Of a stretch of 64,000 nucleotides of DNA, positions 33,016 through 44,849 are shown in pieces. The position numbers and the translations under genes were made by a program. Origin of the DNA: Cinnamomum chago (lineage: Eukaryota > Streptophyta > Magnoliopsida > Laurales > Lauraceae); the NCBI GenBank assembly GCA_038049695.1, contig CP142452.1:36134501-36198500 (forward strand), read 5' to 3'. The first letter of the stretch is position 1; every line of letters starts with the position of its first letter. The notes beneath the pieces were generated by a model. The model ran no database searches and had not been told where the DNA came from. It saw only the letters and a program-made list of their open reading frames with translations.

Positions 33016-36000
33016 TAGCGACATCATCAAATTTTAGTTTGAATGGGGTGGGTCCCATTGCACGACTGATCACACACTATCAAAGATGCCGACAAAGTCT
33101 TCTAGCAGAATCAATAAGTTTTAAAATCAAGTTGAGATTTGAGCAAAAAAATATACTTATGACTAAAATTGAGGGCATCGGTAGACTACGTGTGTGACTG
33201 AAATACATGCAAAGCTCCATGTATGAATGAACCATCTTTCTAATACTAAGGCAAGGATGAGAATCATGGTATTGGCCGATCCCAATAAATGATACCATTA
33301 GGGTATCGACCACATAAGGTTCTTTATCCGTCACAATCGCTGTGGTGCAAAATGTTTTTACCTCAAAAAATTTTGAGAAAATGTCGTAAGTAATCCATAA
33401 CATTGTAAAATGCTAGAGAATGAAAAGTAAAATTTCCATTAGTAACTATAAATTAAACTATTGGCCACATAAATCATCCATCCGATATCTGTTTAATCTT
33501 TATCGATTTAATATGCTCGTTGTCATGTTATAATTTTTCGGGTCATCTTTTTAATTTACAGATCAATTATGTAGCCCACATTGACTACGTCTACAAAAAC
33601 ACTACTTGAACTTTTTTTTCAATAATTTTTTGACATTTTTATAAATAATAAATATGACATTGAACCCAACTCCTATACGAATAAAATCTATTTGGGGGCA
33701 TATTAGGGAGGCATTTGTTATGAGTGATTTAGTTTTTTTTATAAGTGGGCTCTATTATAGGAGTGTAAGTTAAGAAAAGATTTCGATACTCGATGGAATT
33801 ATCATTAGATTGACTACTATAAAGCATTTGAATTTTACCTTTTATATTTTTAATTCAGGTGACTTAATAAGTGACAAATCCGATGGGCCCACTTTTAGTT
33901 CGATTAAAATTTGTTGAGGACCCAGAGGAGGCATTTATTTTTAATGGCTTATATTTTTATAATTAAGTAGGCTCACTATGAAGTTTTTTAATTAAAAAAA
34001 ATGACTTGGGTATGGTCCATTAGATAAAAGATGGGGATTCTCCAAGGACTTGGTCCTACCATCATATATATTTTTTATTCACATGGCTTAAAACTGATAA
34101 ATTTGATAGGCCCAATTTTAGTTTGATTAAAATTGGTTAATGGCCAATATCAAGCGGAGGCGTTTATTTTTAATGCCTTATATTTTTATAAGTAGTTCCA
34201 CGGGATAAAGTATTTCGATTCACAAAATAACTTGGGTCCACTAGGATTTTGGTCTCCTGCCATCGTACAACTACCATTACTCAATAAATAAATCCCGCCC
34301 CCGCCCAAAACCCATTCAGTCTCGGCAACGATTTTCTGCTCTAAGTAGAGAGAAAATCTTCTCGGTCTCTTTTATCTCTTTTTCATCCAGTCTCTCTTCC
34401 CTTTCGGTCTCTTCTATCTCTCTTCCCTCCAAAATGCAAAAGGAAAGAAAGAAATCGGTTTTTGTCTCTCCTTCGGAGGGAAGAAATCTCTATGCCTCGT
34501 CTCAGGCTCTCTCTCCTCTCTGATCTAAAGCTCCGGTGCCCGGGTATCCGACCCCTCTCTCGGTAACCCTCCCTGTTTAACTCTTTTCTTGTTTTTGCAA
34601 ACCATCACTATCTCAATAACCCTCTCTCCCTTTCTCTTTGATTTTGGATTCTCTCCAACATCAACACAAAAGAATTGAGGATCTAGTTAAAAAAATTGTA
34701 ACATCTTTGTTGTTCTATTGCTAAGGGTTTCGGGTTGGTTTTTTAGAGGTTTTCTTACTTGGGGATTTACAATTGTTTGGGTTTTTCTCTTTAATGGGGT
34801 TTGATATGGAACTTGTGTTATTAGATAATTGAATTTTGATTTCATTGGTTTTAGGTGTGGTTAATTGTAATATGATATATTATATTATGCCCCTTCCTAT
34901 TGAACAGTTTAGAATTGCTTAATAGGGATTATGTTAAACTCATTCTGTTTAGTTGCATTAAATATTGGATCTATGTTGCAAGTCTCTAATTCTTGAACCT
35001 TTTTGTTTCTCCTTCGTTTAAGATCTATGTTTCCATTTTCTTTCTTTTTATTTTTTAATCCTTTTTGAATGATGGAACGTTGTTGCTTCTAATGTTCATA
35101 CGTTCCCATCTGGTTAGTATTTTTTTTATTTGTTATATATGAATAATAGTGTGTGTAGAACGTTTTCAATCATGCAATTAAAAAAGAACTTTTTAGTATT
35201 CTTGATGTTGGACTTGTGAGACAGGGTTTATGCAAAATACTTTATAAGAATTTATATAATAATTGTTTAATGTCTTAGCTGGCATCTATGGATTTTGGTT
35301 ATACAAAAAGCCACATGTTTTCCTACTCTACTGGTTTAATTTAAATTGCAGAATTGAGTTTCTGGCTTAGTTGGTACATGTAGATTAGGACTTGACGTTG
35401 TCTCGGGCAAAGAAAATTTGCACAGTAGATCTGGATCTAATTGATGAATTGTGTTTGGGGAACTAGATTCAGATGTTTCAGTGGAATTCGAGAAAATTGT
35501 ACCAAGGCATAAGGTCCTTCAAATATATATATATATATATATATATTTTAATGTTTAGATAAAGGATTTGAGCTTGAACAAGAAAGTTAGTTCAAGGGCT
35601 TAGTTTTGTTGATTTGGAGTTGAATTAACTTATTCTTCCTTTCTTTATGTTTAAATTGGAAAAATTATACGTTTGGTTCAATGTGTAGCGAGTGCATACT
35701 ATTGTGGGCTTGAGTTATGGGAAGCAATAACTCGTAGCATACACTACACCAAAAACAGGAAATTGGAACGGATAACCGTTCCTAATCCTTCCGTTCCTAA
35801 TCCGTTAATCCGTTCCAATTTCCTATTTTTGGAACGGATTAACGGATTAGGAACGGTTATCCGTTCCAAAAATAGGAAATTGGAACGGATTAACGGATTA
35901 GGAACGGAAGGATTAGGAACGGTTATCCGTTCCAATTTCCTGTTTTTGGTGTAGTGATAATATAATAAATTTGACTTTCTTACTTTTCTTTTGGTTTTTT

Positions 36001-36875
36001 GGAGTTGAATGTCTATTATGATGTTCATTGTTCATACTTTTTAGTGCTAGTATATCATCATAGTAGTACATATTTATTAATTAAATTTAGGCATTGTTGT
36101 CATGTAAATCCACAACACAAGGTTTGTAGGAAAACTCTGCATTAACTATTTTTTCAATTAGACAATTACTATTGTAGTTAAAACACTCGAGATTGTGTCA
36201 ATCTCTTTTGCTAGAAATGCCAGGCGCAACATGCTCTATAACATACTTTATGTAACATACATCCTATTTGAGATGGCACTCTACAAATAGAAACTACCTT
36301 ATAAGGGGACCTTTGACTGTGGTTCTCCATATGCTACATGGATTTGCCACTCAACAAAAATTTTCTTGGGCTTAGGAAGAGGATTGACGATTCAGATCTT
36401 GAGATTTGGGTTCGCAAGTGAAACCTGGTTAGTTTAAAAAGCATTGGCATCAATGGTCCCATGGTTTTCCATGATTTTCTCAAGATTCTAAAGGGACTGA
36501 AAGCTGAAATTAGACCCTATAGTCGTTCTTGGGTTTCTAAAGAGGATCAATGGCTCTGATCTTGATAAAGAGTCCCACAAAAGGTTAGAAATGTACCACA
36601 TCTTCCTCCTTCAGACATACATTTTTCTAAAAATGCTTCGATTCTTAATAAATATGACTCATCTGATGATTCTAATTATCTGGGAACACCATTTGGATAT
36701 ATAGGAATGCTACAATGTTTAATCTCATGCCACTTATCTGCCTATAGTATCTTCAGTCTATCTTTTCTTATTGCATATGCCTCCTTTTTCAGTTATCTCC
36801 ATGTTGTTTTGTTGTCTAGGGGACCCGTGAGTGCAATTTTTTATTTATACTTCAAATTGTGTTAGGTACATCGAT
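33016..36875. other. Non-coding 5' part of the CACTA element
   Basis: I see no transposase coding here. A diverged direct repeat lies at about 33869-33965 and 34091-34196, sharing TTTATTTTTAATG and CTTATATTTTTATAA. The stretch 34300-34640 is pyrimidine-rich, with many TCTCTCTTCCC runs, and may be the promoter or leader of the transposase gene. Introns may fill 34.7-36.8 kb. A short (AT)n run is at 35522-35548. Confidence 0.45.
35742..35956. mobile_element. Foldback mini-CACTA element with perfect 97-bp arms
   Basis: A 215-bp element with ends CACTACACCAAAAACAGG and their exact reverse complement, flanked by the 3-bp duplication ATA (35739-35741 and 35957-35959). By direct reading, 35742-35838 and 35860-35956 are exact reverse complements separated by a 21-bp loop. 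Each arm is itself built from repeats of CGTTCCTAATCC and CCGTTCCAATTTCC. The CACTA-type ends and 3-bp duplication indicate movement by a CACTA transposase, but of a family other than the host element. Confidence 0.92.
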
Positions 36876-39800
36876 ATGGATAAGAGTTGGATGAAAATTG
36901 AGGATAGACGACACCCTAAGTACATAGAAGGAGTTAAATAGCTTTTGGAGTTTGCATATGCACATATTGAGCCAGGGAAAAAGATTCGGTGTCCGTGTGT
37001 CAAATGCAACAATATCTATTTCCGTACTCGGGATGATGTGGAAGCGGATCTGTATTATCATGGTATAGTTAAGTGTTACATTCCATGGGTATTGCATGGG
37101 GAGGAGTTTGAGGCAAGCACCGATGAAGATGACGATGAGGTGCCCAGCATAGAAGATGAAGATGATCATGGTGATATGCAAGAAATGATACATGATCATT
37201 ACACCATAACAACTATAAATGCTTGGGCAGGAGAGGATTCTAGTAGTAATGAGAATACAGTGCCTGACTGGGAAGTAGATAAATTTATGAGATTCTTGAA
37301 GGATACCGAACAGAAACTATATCTGGGTTGCGAGAAGTTCTCTAAGTTGTCGTTCATTGTGAAGCTATTGCACCTAAAGACACTTAATCATTGGAGTAGC
37401 AAATTATTCACCATGTTGCTTGAGTTGTTAAAGGAGGCACTTCCTGATGCTAAGACGCTCCCTAAATCATTTTACGAGGCTAAAAATATAATTCTTGACC
37501 TAGGGCTTGACTATGTGAGGATTCATGCATGCAAAAATGACTGTGTACTATTTTGGAAGGAGCATGAACATAGAGAAGAGTGTCCAGAATGCAAGGAGCC
37601 TAGATATAAATTTACTGATGCTAAACGGAAGAAGATTCCTAAAAAAATCTTGTGCTACTTCCCACTAAAACCGAGGCTACAAAGGTTATTTATCTCAAAT
37701 AAGACAACATCAGACATGAGGTGGCATGAAGAGAAGCGCATCAATGATGGGGTGTTAAGGCATCCGGCTAATGCTGAAGCCTAGAAAGAATTTGACAAAA
37801 TGCATAACTTGTTTTCCTAAGACCCTTGTAATGTTAGGCTTGGGCTAGCAAGTGATGGATTCAATCCCTTTTCAAACATGAGCACTTCTCATAGCACATG
37901 GCCAATTGTTCTTATGCCATACAACCTACCATCGTGGAACAGTATGAAAAGTCCTTTTTTCATTATGTCGCTACTTATTCTTGGACCCAAGTCTCCAGGA
38001 AATGAGATTGATGTATATTTGCGACCATTGATAGATGAGCTGAAAGAGTTGTGGGAAGATGGCATCCAAACTTATGATGCCTCCACTGGTACCAATTTTT
38101 GGTTGCATGTCGCGGTGATATGGACCATGAATGACTTCCCTGCATACGGCAATTTATCGGGATGGAGCACTAAAGGGTTTTTGGCTTTTCCTTCATGCAA
38201 TAAGGAGACATCACATACGTGGTTGAAGAATGGAAGAAAGACTTGTTACATGAGTCATCGTCATTTCTTATCGACGGATCATATATGGCGACATGGAAAA
38301 AGCTCTTTTGATGGAAAGAAGGAACTTTGGGAGAGGCCAAAGTCATTGTCTGGGGATGATGTGCTTGAACAATTGAGTCATGTTGGACATGTGAGATTTG
38401 GGAAGACACAACCGAAGAAAAGGATGTGTGCAGAGGATTTAAATTGGACGAAGCATATATAGTATTTTCTTCGAATTGCCTTATTGGAGAACCCTTAAAC
38501 TGTGCCACAATTTGGATGTCATGCACATAAAGAAAAATGTATGTAATAATGTTATGGGGACATTGATGAACATTGAAGGTAAAACAAAGGACAATGCCAA
38601 GGTTCGTTTAGATTTGCAGGTGATGGATATAAGGCATCAATTACACGTGAACCATGATGGTAATTCCTATAAAATGCCCCCTACATGCTACACAATGTCC
38701 CTTGCCAAGAAAAAGGATTTTTGTGAATTCTTGGCTTCGGTGAAGTTTCCTGACGACTATGCCTCAAACATATCTCGACGTGTGAACATCAAAGAATGTT
38801 GAATTGTAGGCATGAAGAGTCATGATTGCCACATATTTTTACAAAGATTACTTTCACTTGCACTACGTGGATCGTTAATCGATGATGTGTGTGAGGCACT
38901 AATTGAGCTTAGCCATTTCTTTAAGGAGTTGTATTCTAGGACATTAACAAAAGATGTCTTGGAACGTCTTGAAAGCCAGATTGCTATAACACTTTGTACG
39001 CTAGGAAGGATCTTCCCACCGTCATTCTTTGATATTATGGTGCACTTGCCCATTCATCTAGAGCGAGAGGCGATTCTCGGTGAACCAGTGCAATATCGAT
39101 GGATGTATCCGATTGAAAGGTACTATATTTGATTATTCTTATTGTTAATGATGCACTTACAATGTTTACATCATATTGCTACTTTGATTATCATCCTAAA
39201 TTTATATTTCATTAGGTACTTATATACACTGTAGCATTATGTGAGGAATAAAGCCTTTCCAAAAGGATCAATCGCAGAAGGTTACATTGCCGCAGAATGC
39301 CTGACGTTTTGCTCAATGTATATGCATGGGATTAAGACCAAATGTAATAATAGAGTAGAAAGAGATTATGATGGAAGTAACAGACAAACGCATCAGGTTT
39401 TATCCTTTTTCTCAAAGAATTGTCGTCCACTAGGGAAAGGAGAATATGGATATATTGACGACAAAGCTTGGGAGCAGGCTCGCATTTACGTATTGAAGAA
39501 CTGTGATGAGGTTCTGCTGTTTCTTACGTATGACACTTATCCCAGTGTATTTGATGCATATTTAGTGTTTTTCAATTGTCCATTTTTATCTCTCTTTTAA
39601 TGTATTTCCTTTGGGCTATAATTGTATGTCTTTTTGTATAGTGAACACAAGGAACAGATGGAGAGAGAGAGTCTAAGGAATGTAGTAAAGAGGCACAAAG
39701 AGAAGTTTCCTAAATGATTTGAAGAACATGTAAGTGTTATAAAACATAAATCTTATTACATCACACATTAGTTTCATCATATTATATTTATTTCATTCAC

Positions 39801-40590
39801 ATATATGAGCAGGTTACACAGTTGTACAATCAAGAAAATGCACGTGTCAATAAGCAACTTCTGGACTTAGCACGAGGTCCTGATAGAAGAGTGACATGAT
39901 ACAAGGGTTGTCATTAATGGTCTACAATTTCATACAAAAGATCGTAAGATGTTTCAGAAAAATCAGAATAGTGGCGTGGTTGTGAAGGGATATGATGAAA
40001 CAGGAAACCAAGATTACTATGGTGTCCTTACAGACATTATTCAATTGGGTTGTTTTGGGGACAACAATGTGTTTTAATTCAAGTGTGATTGGTGGGGTGT
40101 CGGCAAAGAAGGTAGAGGAATACAAACAGATAAACACAACTATACCAGTGTCAATTTCACAAAGAAATGGAATACCAATGAGCCATTTGTGCTAGCATCT
40201 CAAGCGGTATAAGTTCTTTACGTCAAAGACTCCAAATTAGGCAATAATTGGCAAGTCGTGGTGAAGACACAAGCTCGAGACTTGTATGATGTACCGGAAG
40301 AAGAAGATAAAGAGTCGATCGGTGATGACGAGCCATACCAACAAAATGAGTCATATAGTGTAGCTGATACATTGAGAGTTGGTGATGATGACTTTCTGGC
40401 ATGGCAAAGAGATGATATTCCTCCAACTCTTATTGATGCAAATCTTCCAGTGCATGAGGAAGTAGAAGATGAGGATGTTGATACTTTCATTAATGATGAA
40501 AGTGAGGAGGATGATACCTCCACTGATTATAATAATGAGGAAGATGAAATGAGCACTGATAATGATAGTGAGACCAATAGCTTGATGTAA
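36876..40590 (+). pseudogene. CACTA TNP2-type transposase gene (damaged)
   Basis: It starts at MDKSWM, the usual start of this family. Domains in order: transposase-associated domain with CPCVKCNN (36876-37110); an acidic linker; TNP2 core with FYEAKNIILDLGL, IHACKNDCVLFWKEH, CPECKEPRY, LGLASDGFNPFSNMS, LMPYNLPSW and FPAYGNLSGWSTKG (37460-38460); LCHNLDVMHIKKNVCNNVMGT (38500-38570); a DUF4218 region (38812-39600) with VHLPIHLEREA and GPVQYRWMYPIERY-like EPVQYRWMYPIERY; a DUF4216 region (39990-40250) and a very acidic C-terminus ending at 40590. In-frame stops near 36939, 37782 and 37818, and a frame change near 38462-38476, rule out a full protein. At least one intron lies near 39130-39220. 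Confidence 0.88.
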
Positions 40591-40766
40591 TTTGTATATA
40601 TAATATGTTCATTATCTTTCTTGATGAATAAATAAATTAAGGAAAGCTTATTTTTCATGCTCTTATATTAATCCTTCTTTGATGTAAGACATGTGCTTGA
40701 TGTGTATGCATATATGATTAATGAATAATCAATTTAATGCAAAGTGTTGCAGGATAGATCATTGAC

Positions 40767-42463
40767 ATGACCAATAGGGGTCAAGGTTTAGGTAGACGAG
40801 GAGGAGGTCGGGCAAGCCAGTCCTCACAGATAGGACAACCTACATTAGAGGTAGGACCTTCAGACCCCACACAGGTTGAGTCATTTGTTCGAGATGAGGT
40901 TGCCGTCGACAACACCAGTATGTTTAATAACCATTTTAAATTATGCATGTACCTTTTTATGGTTTATGTAACAATATATAAGTTTGTGTTGACAAAAGCT
41001 AATAAATTTAATTGTATATTGAGTGAACAGGGCCATGTGCATCCAGGAAAAGAGGACGAGGGAAGACAAGAGGTATTACACTCACAAAAAGGAGGCGTAA
41101 TGTGGAAAAGCTAGCGGTAAACATTCCACCTAACCTGATGCGAGTTGTAGAAAACAATGCTCAAGCATTAATAACTGAGTGTGGCATTATTGTCAGACAG
41201 ATGGCCCCACTCTGGCTTCCCAAATGGAAGACAATCCTAGATGACGAGAAGACTAAGATGTGGCAAGCTACACAAGTGAGTCATTTAAATTAAGAAGCTT
41301 ATGTGTTCGAGAAATTCTATTTAGATTTGATATTACTAACTTACATCTATGTTTACTTACTCATACAATAATGTGCAGCAAAAGTTTACTCTCCAAGATG
41401 AACCCCATATCAAGGAAGCTGTGTATCAACAGCTAAATCGCTAATATAGGGATTATTGACACAGGTTGCATAAGGATTATTATTGTAAGTATGGCATGAT
41501 GAGATGAGACTGGAGAATCCCCCCTCGTTTGTGAGCAACGATGATTGGGTTGATCTTGTTAGGTATTTCAAATATGAGGAATTTAAGGTATGCATGTTAA
41601 TTAAGTTATATTGTCTGCCCTTTTAACCTATCTATCATACATGTATTGCTTATAATTTATGGTACACGAATGCAGAAAATGAGTAATAAAAATAAGGAGA
41701 ACCGGGAAAAGCAGAAGATTGGCCATGTTGCTGGGACAAAGGCTTTTGTTCGAATTAGCTATGATAGTGTAAACTTCTCTCATAATGTTTCTGGGAATTT
41801 ATTATTATATATATTATTTGTGTTAACTTGTATAATGACAGCGTAATCTTGAGACGGGGGACAAGCCTTCTCGGACTAGCTTGTGGTTCACTACCCGGTA
41901 TAGCATGAATAAAAAAGTTTGGGTGGATTCGACTTCCCAAAAAGTCTATGTAACTTATTGCTCCCTTCTCTATTTTCTTATCAATCTTCTTATATTATAT
42001 ATAATACTAAATTGATAAATAATAACAATTGGTTTTTGAATGTAGGAGGAGCTTAAGAGATTAGAGTCTCAACCACCAGAGGAGGGCACTCCTCCCATGA
42101 CTGAGGACCATAGATTCGAGGTAGTGCTCGGACCAGAGCGATCAGGATATATACGTGGTTGTGGGGCTGGACCAAAGCCCAAGACCTCTATAGTTGGGCA
42201 TCGAAGCCATGCGCAGCTAGAGATAGAATGAGTTTAGGTGGCGTGCTTAGGTGGATACAAGGCGCTTGGAGTTGTTGGAAAAGGAGAATAGTGAGATGGC
42301 TTCGCGAATGGAGTCCTTAGAGTCCCAACTAGCCTCGCAGCAGACACAAGTGCAAGCTCAGGTGCAGACAGCGCTCCAGTCCCATTTAGAATCACAACAG
42401 ACACAGGTGCATGCTCAGGTGCAAGCTGTGTTACAGTCCCAGCTTAACATCCTCCTCCAGTAG
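40767..42463 (+). pseudogene. CACTA second gene, Transposase_24 type (TNPA-like), with introns
   Basis: It opens MTNRGQGLGRRGGGRASQSS. Exons continue with RKRGRGKTRGITL, VNIPPNLMRVV, NKENREKQKIGHVAGTKAFV, RNLETGDKPSRTSLWF and a segment with GTPPMTEDHRFEVVLGPERS, the Transposase_24 signature. It ends with a Gln-rich coiled coil with repeated SQLASQQTQVQAQ units (42251-42463). Introns with GT..AG ends are visible, for example about 40920-41031 and 41588-41674. Two stops fall in the short exon near 41440-41460. Its product would bind the subterminal repeats and assist the transposase. Confidence 0.8.
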
Positions 42464-42739
42464 TTCAAGGAATCGGACCAAATTCCAATGTGATGCATAA
42501 CTACTCAAAAGCCGGATGATAATGATTTTTTTATTTTATTTATATTTTTTTCTATGCTGATGTAAATTTTACTCTTGCTACTCAAGTACCTTAGAACTTA
42601 ATGTTTTTAAATTTTAGGTTATTTTCTAAAACTTGATGGTGATGAAGTTTTCATTTTCTTATATTATATAAACAGGTTCATGAAAATTTGAAAAGGGTTT
42701 AATAAATTAATTTTATTCTTCCTTTTAATTAATTTTAAC

Positions 42740-43428
42740 ATTTTAAACGTGGGAACAAGTCATTGGTAGAACTATTATACTTAATACTTTTAGTGATGAC
42801 TTGTTGTTGTAGTTGAAAGTAAAATGTTTAGCTACGATTGCAAGTCGTCGTTGAAACTACCACTAAAGGTGCTATACCTAGTACTTGTAGTGGTGATTTG
42901 CGTCGTAGCTAAAATTTAAACATTTACCCGAGATAACAAGTTGCCACTAAAATTACTATACACATTACTTTTAGTGGTGACTTATAGTTGCAACTAAAAT
43001 TAAACTTTTAGCCGCGATAACAAGTTGCCATTAAAATTACTATACACACTACTTTTAGTGGTGACTTATAGTTGCCGCTAAAATTAAGCTTTTAGCCGCG
43101 ACTTAAGATTGCCCCTAAAACCCTACTTTCATATGTTTGTAATAAATTTTTAGCGGCGATTTTACACTTTTAGTGACAACAATTTTTTAAAAACGCAGCG
43201 ATAAATCTTTCGGCTAATTATTAGACTTTAAGCTACAACTTTGGAGTTGTGGGTAAAAGTCCAACTTTTAGCCGTGATGTTTTAAAATCGCAGCTAAAAC
43301 AATTAGTGACAGCACTTTTAGCAAAGACTCAGCGGCGATCAAAATATTGCAGCTGAAACTTTTAGCCGCGACTTTAAGATCTTTAGCCGCGAAAAATTTC
43401 GCAACTAAATGTCAAGTTTCTTGTAATG
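42740..43428. repeat. Right subterminal repeat region of the CACTA element
   Basis: Dense TTTTAGTGGTGACTTATAG, AGCCGCGA and GCAGCTAAA-like motifs. A direct duplication of about 100 bp occurs near 42945-43090. The region ends in the terminal CAAGTTTCTTGTAATG. Confidence 0.85.
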
Positions 43429-43431
43429 GAC

Positions 43432-44844
43432 CCAATATTGATTGGCGGATCTCTTCCGGCCTGCAGCAACATATTTATGCGTCTGTCATGTGAAACACCC
43501 TATCTGTTGCAACCTCGACATAGCCGGGCCTTTTTAAGTTCTTTTTTTCTTTTGGAGGATTTAAGCCTCTTTGCATGTTCTTTTGTGATAATATGCTTTG
43601 GCTCGAGATACTGCTTCGTGTCAAAGGACTTGTCCCCCTTCTTGTCACAAGGGTTCCCCCCTTTCTTATCTCTGGTCCCCACAGATTCATTTATTGCACT
43701 GGAAAATCGTACGAGGTCCAATCAGATTTGTTTAGCATCTTCGTATGCCTTCACAGACATAGATGATTCATCAACGGCCATTGTCGCATAATATAATAAA
43801 TCCCCATGTCGTGCAACCAACGAGTTATAAAATGATATTGTATGCTCGAAGAGACTCATGTATACGTCAAACCCTTTTCTCGCTTGAATTGTCCATCTTC
43901 TCAAAATATATTGGTCCGACAATACAAATATCCTCTTACGAGGTCCAATCAGATTTGTTTAGCATCTTCGTATGCCTTCACAGACATAGATGATTCATCA
44001 ACGGCCATTGTCGCATAATATAATAAATCCCCATGTCGTGCAACCAACGAGTTATAAAATGATATTGTATGCTCGAAGAGACTCATGTATACGTCAAACC
44101 CTTTTCTCGCTTGAATTGTCCATATTCTCGAAATATATTGGTCCAACAATACAAATATCCTCTCTAGTTTAAGGATGCAGAGAATATGATTACAAGGGAT
44201 TCCTTCAAACTCAACATTTCACAAAAACAATTGACATGCTTCATATCTTTTACAAAAATGGCCCTTCTTACAATCTCCTTTTCACCTTTAAATGTTGAAA
44301 CATCATAAATCCTTTCATTTGGTTTATCCTTTTGAAGTTGTATAATGCAGGTGGCCATTGACATGAATTGTTCTTGAAACTAGTAGAATTTTTTTCTTGT
44401 ATATATCTCTGACATTTGTTTCTCCATTGGCCATTCAGTCTTCAAAATCGGCTTCCCATTTAGGGTGTCATGATCAGCTTTTAGCTCGTTTCTTCCTCAT
44501 CGTGCAATGGCTCCTTCCAACCGCATCAAAAAATCACACAAACCATCTTTGTCTGTCCCTAATTGCTTGATGAAGGCAGTGATACTTTCGTTTCTTTGAA
44601 TGGAGATCATCACTGCAAAGAACATGCCTCGCATAAATATTGGTACCCATAACTCACAATTTTTGAACATTTCATTGAGGCACTTATTGTCAAGCACGTT
44701 ATATTCTATCAATGTTTTATCCCAATTAGAAACAACATGTTCCTTTGTTTCAGACTTATATATGGTATCTTTTACTTTCCAAACCAGCTCTCCATAATTG
44801 ATTGCAACTCCACCTAGCTTAACATTTAGCTTTTGCATTATATG
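43432..44844 (-). pseudogene. FAR1-related (FRS) gene, C-terminal half
   Basis: Continues the gene at 59045-60600 across the Gypsy B insertion. In sense order: HIMQKL-like MQKLNVKLGG, WDKTLIEYNVLDN, WVPIFMRGMFFAVM (MULE-derived transposase fold, 44500-44838), then NERIYDVSTFKGEKEIVRRAIFV (44164-44364), a duplicated helical segment (43711-44164), and a basic C-terminus with LKKARLCRGCNR, similar to the CxxCxxxGHDRRTC end of FRS proteins. The codons spanning the insertion point appear to lack two bases compared with the family (HRLCL then MQKL). FRS proteins are DNA-binding regulators derived from MULE transposases; this copy cannot work. A diverged FAR1-type MULE is the alternative reading. 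Confidence 0.75.
43711..44164 (-). repeat. Tandem duplication of 227 bp inside the FRS gene
   Basis: 43711-43937 and 43938-44164 are direct repeats beginning ACGAGGTCCAATCAG, with only a few base differences by eye. 227 is not a multiple of three, so the copies are in different frames relative to the gene. This is a recent event for such a decayed gene. Confidence 0.9.
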
Positions 44845-44849
44845 CTAGA

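Larger units (their letters stand above)
32137..43428 (+). mobile_element. CACTA (En/Spm) DNA transposon, nearly complete
   Basis: An 11,292-bp element. Terminal repeats are CACTACAAGAAAGTTGGC at the left and, read inward from the right, CATTACAAGAAACTTGAC. The 3-bp duplication GAC lies at 32134-32136 and 43429-43431. Subterminal regions are packed with TTTAGTGGCGAC-like motifs in both orientations. It carries a TNP2-type transposase gene and a second Transposase_24-type gene, both on + and both damaged by stops. One terminal base differs from the CACTA consensus at the right end. A 215-bp foldback element is nested within it. Confidence 0.92.

Noticed and set aside
35673-36028. Two overlapping proteins rich in NRKLERI and VPNPLIRS
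   Set aside because: Both are readings of the perfect foldback element on opposite strands. The repeats come from the palindrome, not from a protein.
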